A stretch of 64,000 nt of DNA from CAMLHU01 sp049680185 (GTDB lineage: Bacteria > Gemmatimonadota > Gemmatimonadetes > Gemmatimonadales > GWC2-71-9), in NCBI GenBank assembly GCA_049680185.1, contig JBAUHI010000043.1, positions 1 through 64,000 on the forward strand. Reading direction: 5' to 3'. Both the position numbers and the translations under genes were made by a program. Below are positions 60,113 to 64,000 of the stretch, in pieces (within the stretch, counting starts at the first letter, position 1; the number at the start of each line of letters is the position of its first letter). The notes under the pieces were generated by a model. It was not told the origin of the DNA and searched no databases. It worked only from the letters and a program-made list of their open reading frames with translations.

Positions 60113-60115
60113 CGC

Positions 60116-63100
60116 TCACGAAGTCGGGATCACGATCGCCGGCGACCCCGTCGCCTTCCGCTTGGCATTGAGCGTCCGGAGTCCCTCGCCGACCAGCGCA
60201 TTCCACGTCCGCATCACCGGTGCCGCATCGGCCCGGGCCCGCTCGCACGCCGCGACCTCCTCGGCGCTCGGCGTCACGTCGGCATCCTGCATCGCCATCG
60301 CCGCACCGAGCAGCGCGCCACTCACCGACTCGAGCGTGGGTGCCACTTTCGCGCCACCGCGACGGCCTCGACCCCGGAACCCACCGCGACCCCCCGATGA
60401 GGAAGCAGGCGCCAGTGCGTCGACCTCTTTCCGGAACGCCACCGCATCCTGGCCCTCGGCCTTGCCGAGCGCTTCGGAGAGGGCGCGTGCCTGCAGCGCG
60501 TCCGAATGTGCGGCGCGCGCCTCGACGTACATCTCCCGCGACAACGCTGCGAGCTCCGCCAACCCGGCGGCCGGCGTCCGCACCCGCGGATCGAGGTGCA
60601 GCGTCAGGGGCTGCGTGTACGTCTTCCCTCCCACGGTGAGCCGGACCGTGTACACGCCGGGAGGGGCCCAGGGTGCATAGACCGATGGATAGGTCCGGTG
60701 CGGCACAGCGGCGCCGTTATCACTCCCCGGTCCCGTCTCCAGCGGATCGAAGCGCAGGTCCCAGGAAAAGCGATGCATCCCGGCCTGGGTCGAGAGCTGC
60801 AGTTGTGGTGCGGCCCAGTAGAGTGGCACATCGCAATCCGGGGTCTGGTCGTGCTCCTGGCAGGTCTCGTCATAGTCATCGGGTCGCAGCCCCGGATCGG
60901 GGTTCAGCACCGAGTCATCGCTCGAGTAGGAGCGGACCACCGCTCCGGCGCCATCGAGGATGTCGAGGGAGACGGCGCCCGGTGCGTTGGCGGCGAGGTA
61001 GTAGTCGATGATCCCGCCGGGTGGCGGGTTCTGGCCGGCGAGGATCTCCGGCGGCCAAGGGGTGGGGTCGTTGGTGCCGAAGCGCACCCGGAGCGCTGGC
61101 GCAGGCTTGAAGAGGTAGGCGGACTTGGCCGCCCGTGCCTGCGCCGCCTGACGAAGCGGCGTCACGTCGTCGAGGATCCAGAAGCCGCGCCCGTGGGTGG
61201 CGGCCACCAGGTCGGAGCAGAGGCAGGTCTTGTCGTCCTTCACCCCGAGATCCCGGACCGTGACCGCCGGCATGTTCTGCCGCAACGATTCCCAGTGGTC
61301 ACCGTCGTCGATCGAGAACCAGACCTGGGTCTCCGTCGCCGCATAGAGCAATCCCGGCACCCGGGTGTCTTCCCGGATCGAGTTGGCCACCGCCCCCGGC
61401 GTCAGGCCGTTGTCGATCTCGGTCCAGCTCCGGCCGCCGTCGTGGGTGCGCCAGAAGTGCGGGTTCGGATCGTCGATCCGCATCGTGTTGGCGGCGGCAT
61501 ATGCGGTCCGGGTATCGAAATGCCCGGCGTCGAGGTTGTAGATGCGGGTCCACGCCTTGATGGCCGCGGGAGTCACGTTGTGCCAGCTGGCCCCGCCGTC
61601 GGTGGTCACCTGGAGCTGGCCGTCATCGGTCCCGGCCCAGAGCACCTTCACGTCACGCGGTGATGGCGCCAGTGCGGTGATGGCCCCTTGGGGCGTGACG
61701 TGCACGCTGTCGGCGTACGTCCCGGCGCTCGCGGGCACCGCCCACGTCGCCCGGGCCAGGTCGGGGCTGATCCGGCGCCAGCTATGGCCGTGATCGAGGC
61801 TCTTCCACACCACGTTCGAGGCGTAGAAGAGGGCGTTGGAATCGACCGGCGACCAGATGAGCGGCATCGTGCGCACGTTGCGGCCAAAATCAGCGCCGCG
61901 CTCCAGCGGGTCAGGGCCGAGGTGCGTGGTCTGCCCGAGGCGGCGGTCGTAGAGCGAGATGCCGGTGCGGCCGCTGCCGTAGACGAGATCGGGTTCGCGC
62001 GGATCGGGTGCGGCCATCCCGTATTCCTGGATGTTGACCGGATGCCAGTCGTGGAAGGTGATCTCGCCGTCCATCGACCTGCTGTCGACGCACCCCGAGC
62101 CCGAGTCCTGTTGCCCGCTGCAGACGCGATAGGGAAACGCGTTGTCGGTGGTGACGTGGTACATCGCGGCGGTGGGTTGGGTATACCAGTTGCTCCACGA
62201 CACCCCGCGATTGGCCGAGACCACCGCACCCTGGTCGGAGACGACGAAGAGGATGTTGGGGTCATTCGGATCGATCCAGGTGTTCTGGTAGTCGTCGCCG
62301 CCGGGGGATCCACGCACCGCAGACCAGGTGTGTCCGCCATCGAGCGTGCGCCAGAGGACCACCGCCGAGCTGTAGACCACCTTCGGATCCTTGGGATCGA
62401 CGGTGACGGTCGGGAGGTCGCCGCCGCCGATGCGGGCGAGCGGACGCGAGTCAGCGGCACTCGACGTATCGGAAGGAATGCCGGGTGCATCGACCCCGAC
62501 CCAATGCTCGCCGCCATCGGTGGAGGTGTAGAAGCCCACGACGCCGGTGATGGCATCGCCCCGATCCTTGGCCCCGACCGGTGCCACGCCCGCGACCATC
62601 GCATACAGGTGTGCCGGATCGCTCGGCGCGATCGCGAGGTTCGCCTCGATGACGTCGGGGAGGCCGGTCGTCAGGTGGGTCCAGGTGGTGCCGCCATCGG
62701 TCGACTTGTAGATGCCGTTGCCGGCACCGCCGAATTCATCCCCTTCCCGGAAGCTCTGCTGTTGCCGCCAGAGCGAAGCGTAGACGACGCTGGAATTGGA
62801 AGGATCGATGACGACCGAGTTCCCGCTTGTGTACTCGTCCTTGTAGAGCACCTTCTGCCAGGTGTGTCCGCCGTCGGTGGAGCGGAAGATCCCGCGCTCG
62901 GCGTTGGGTCCGTACGGATGGCCGAGTGCTGCGACGAAGACCCGATCGGGATCCTTCGGGTCGACGGCGATCCACGCGATCATCCGGGTGTCGGTGAGGC
63001 CCACATTCGTCCAGGTCTTCCCCGCGTCGGTCGATCGGTAGACGCCGTCACCGGTCGAGAGATCGGGCCGGATGATCCCGGCCCCGGTGCCGACGTAGAT

Positions 63101-63403
63101 GACATTGGGATCCGACGGCGCCACCGCGATGGCACCGATCGAGCCGGTCGATTGCTGGTCGAAGACCGGGTGCCAGGTGGAGCCGAAGTCGGTCGAGCGC
63201 CAGACGCCGCCGTTATCGAATCCGGCGTAGAAGACATTCGACTGGCCCACCACGCCACTCAGGGCGCGGGCGCGCCCGGCGCGGGTGGGGCCGATGGTGC
63301 GCCATTGCATGTCGGCGTAGGTCGAAGGGGCTTGGGCGACGGCCATGGAGGCCGTGATCCCCAGGATGGACGTGGCGAGGGCGACGCGGAGCGAGCGGAG
63401 CAC
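60116..63403 (-). CDS. large exported BNR/sortilin-like propeller protein
   Basis: About 1095 residues. GTG 63403 has AGGTGG five bases upstream; GTG 63412 is the alternative. A leader (RVALATSILGITASMAVAQ) precedes two or more VPS10/BNR-type propellers with many Asp-boxes (VWRSTDFGSTWHP, VYRSTDAGKTWTN, IFRSTDGGHTWQK, IYKSTDGGTTWTH). The C-terminal 300 residues hold a beta domain, and then a helical part with a Gly/Arg-rich loop (SSSGGRGGFRGRGRRGG). This protein type is highly expanded in Gemmatimonadota and Acidobacteria, usually called a glycosyl hydrolase or sortilin-like protein; its function is not known. Confidence 0.88.
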   Translation of the reverse strand: MLRSLRVALATSILGITASMAVAQAPSTYADMQWRTIGPTRAGRARALSGVVGQSNVFYAGFDNGGVWRSTDFGSTWHPVFDQQSTGSIGAIAVAPSDPNVIYVGTGAGIIRPDLSTGDGVYRSTDAGKTWTNVGLTDTRMIAWIAVDPKDPDRVFVAALGHPYGPNAERGIFRSTDGGHTWQKVLYKDEYTSGNSVVIDPSNSSVVYASLWRQQQSFREGDEFGGAGNGIYKSTDGGTTWTHLTTGLPDVIEANLAIAPSDPAHLYAMVAGVAPVGAKDRGDAITGVVGFYTSTDGGEHWVGVDAPGIPSDTSSAADSRPLARIGGGDLPTVTVDPKDPKVVYSSAVVLWRTLDGGHTWSAVRGSPGGDDYQNTWIDPNDPNILFVVSDQGAVVSANRGVSWSNWYTQPTAAMYHVTTDNAFPYRVCSGQQDSGSGCVDSRSMDGEITFHDWHPVNIQEYGMAAPDPREPDLVYGSGRTGISLYDRRLGQTTHLGPDPLERGADFGRNVRTMPLIWSPVDSNALFYASNVVWKSLDHGHSWRRISPDLARATWAVPASAGTYADSVHVTPQGAITALAPSPRDVKVLWAGTDDGQLQVTTDGGASWHNVTPAAIKAWTRIYNLDAGHFDTRTAYAAANTMRIDDPNPHFWRTHDGGRSWTEIDNGLTPGAVANSIREDTRVPGLLYAATETQVWFSIDDGDHWESLRQNMPAVTVRDLGVKDDKTCLCSDLVAATHGRGFWILDDVTPLRQAAQARAAKSAYLFKPAPALRVRFGTNDPTPWPPEILAGQNPPPGGIIDYYLAANAPGAVSLDILDGAGAVVRSYSSDDSVLNPDPGLRPDDYDETCQEHDQTPDCDVPLYWAAPQLQLSTQAGMHRFSWDLRFDPLETGPGSDNGAAVPHRTYPSVYAPWAPPGVYTVRLTVGGKTYTQPLTLHLDPRVRTPAAGLAELAALSREMYVEARAAHSDALQARALSEALGKAEGQDAVAFRKEVDALAPASSSGGRGGFRGRGRRGGAKVAPTLESVSGALLGAAMAMQDADVTPSAEEVAACERARADAAPVMRTWNALVGEGLRTLNAKRKATGSPAIVIPTS

Positions 63404-63412
63404 GGAGACCAC

Positions 63413-63814
63413 CTATTAAAGGAAGGCAAAGAACGGGGGTACTCTGAGTATGGCGCCGCGGCCCCGGTTCTGCCACATCGCGTCACCCACGGGTGGCCGG
63501 GTCTGATTCCAGGGGTATACTTTAGCTGCGCCCCGCTGGCCCCGAGTTCGCGGCCGAGAGCCGCCGCTCAGGTGTGGCGCTGAACCGACGTTGGCACCTG
63601 ACCGGCACCTATGCCTGGGTGTCACGCAGCCCACGCGATCGACCGGATGTCACTGCACCGACGCGACGCGCTATTTGCGGCGGCAGCGGGCACTTTCTCT
63701 GACCGCCGGATGGATCTCCACTGGGCCGCGGGAGTCAGCTCTCCGGTGAGCGGAGTGAACCCGATGTCGCCGGTCTGCTTGCCCTGATTCTCCCCTTGCA
63801 AACGGAGGCGAGTC
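63413..63814. other. intergenic region, 400 bases
   Basis: The divergent gap between the sortilin-like gene and the DinB gene should contain two promoters. On the + strand TATACT at about 63516 is a good -10 without a -35. Small inverted repeats (AGGTG...CACCT near 63571-63599; GCTC...GAGC near 63738) are present. No gene or attC was seen. Confidence 0.4.
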
Positions 63815-64000
63815 CATGAGGACCCGTGCAGAAGCCCTCGCTCGGCGCATCGAGGAGGGGGCCACCAAACTCGCCACTCTCGCCCGGAGCCTCTCCGATG
63901 CTGAGTGGCGCGCGGCCGTGCCCCCGGACGGGCGGACCGTCGGCGTGATCGTGCACCACGTTGCCAGCATGTATCCGGTCGAGGTGGACCTGGCCCGGGC
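63815..64000 (+). CDS. DinB-family protein (partial, right edge)
   Basis: The first 62 residues of a gene cut by the window end. ACGGAGG sets the start at 63815. RIEEGATKLATLARSLSDAE, WRAAVPPDGRTVGVIVHHVA is the helical start of a DinB/YfiT-like domain, with the first His of the usual metal triad in VIVHHVASMY. DinB-like proteins are probable thiol-dependent transferases or metal enzymes for detoxification. Confidence 0.8.

Overview
The window is high-GC, densely packed DNA from a free-living bacterium, most likely a member of the Gemmatimonadota. This is inferred from gene content. There is a PadR regulator next to an ADOP-type FtsX/MacB permease, a very large secreted BNR/sortilin-like propeller protein, many secreted or lipid-anchored proteins of a diderm, GTG starts and 4-nt ATGA/GTGA overlaps. 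There is also an unusual density of small stress or detoxification families: five VOC/glyoxalase proteins, three RibD_C reductases, two DUF1801 proteins and two DoxX-like proteins. No rRNA, tRNA, CRISPR array, transposase or integrase was recognised.

Region 1 (1-17.1 kb) is best read as part of a chromosomal integron cassette array, or a cluster of attC sites lacking an integrase. Single small + strand genes are followed by imperfect inverted repeats. These have an outer left box like RYYYAAC, an outer right box like GTTRRRY, and a shared family of arms (left core CTTGGAGCTGGCGGGC, right core CGCCCGCAGCTCAAGCGCGAG). I find six long copies (31-167, half at 3121-3149, 9289-9415, 10553-10688, 11693-11823, 16453-16585) and two short copies (11160-11235, 12306-12351). 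Cargo includes a TolB-like secreted protein, a lipoprotein, a PhnB-type VOC protein, a TonB_C-like lipoprotein, a DUF4395 membrane protein, a RibD_C reductase and secreted proteins of unknown function. The array is damaged. It holds a truncated BrnT toxin and two other gene fragments, an inverted DUF981 gene, an inverted ArsR-SRPBCC-DUF1801 operon with a 26-bp palindromic operator, and a complete RND efflux operon (3182-8987) that begins right beside a half attC. No intI is in the window; if one exists it should lie to the left.

Region 2 (17.3-36.6 kb) carries an aminotransferase and a NiCoT nickel/cobalt transporter, a RibD_C-DoxX-VOC operon, an SH3 lipoprotein facing a membrane diguanylate cyclase, padR plus ADOP permease, an AraC-VOC-DUF1801 set, secreted and membrane unknowns, a GH89 alpha-N-acetylglucosaminidase, MarC, further VOC genes, a TPR-like protein ending in a single haem motif (CMACH), and an SDR whose 5' end is duplicated 1.5 kb upstream as a remnant.

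Region 3 (36.6-52 kb) has a class C serine hydrolase, an M1-type metallopeptidase, a CBS-pair protein and small proteins. It also has a translationally coupled LVIVD-unknown-multicopper oxidase operon on the minus strand, a FAD monooxygenase, an EamA exporter, a ParB-fold protein coupled to a haemolysin III protein, GNAT, a pyrimidine-dimer glycosylase, and a secreted MsrA.

Region 4 (52-64 kb) is a signalling operon of overlapping genes: a hybrid histidine kinase (GAF-GAF-PAS-HK-REC-REC), a stand-alone receiver, and a fusion of a histidine-phosphotransfer-like helix, receiver, HAMP-like linker and complete Hanks Ser/Thr kinase. A lipoprotein, a DUF2141 protein and a membrane protein follow. 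Two convergent BNR-propeller proteins and the start of a DinB-family gene close the window.
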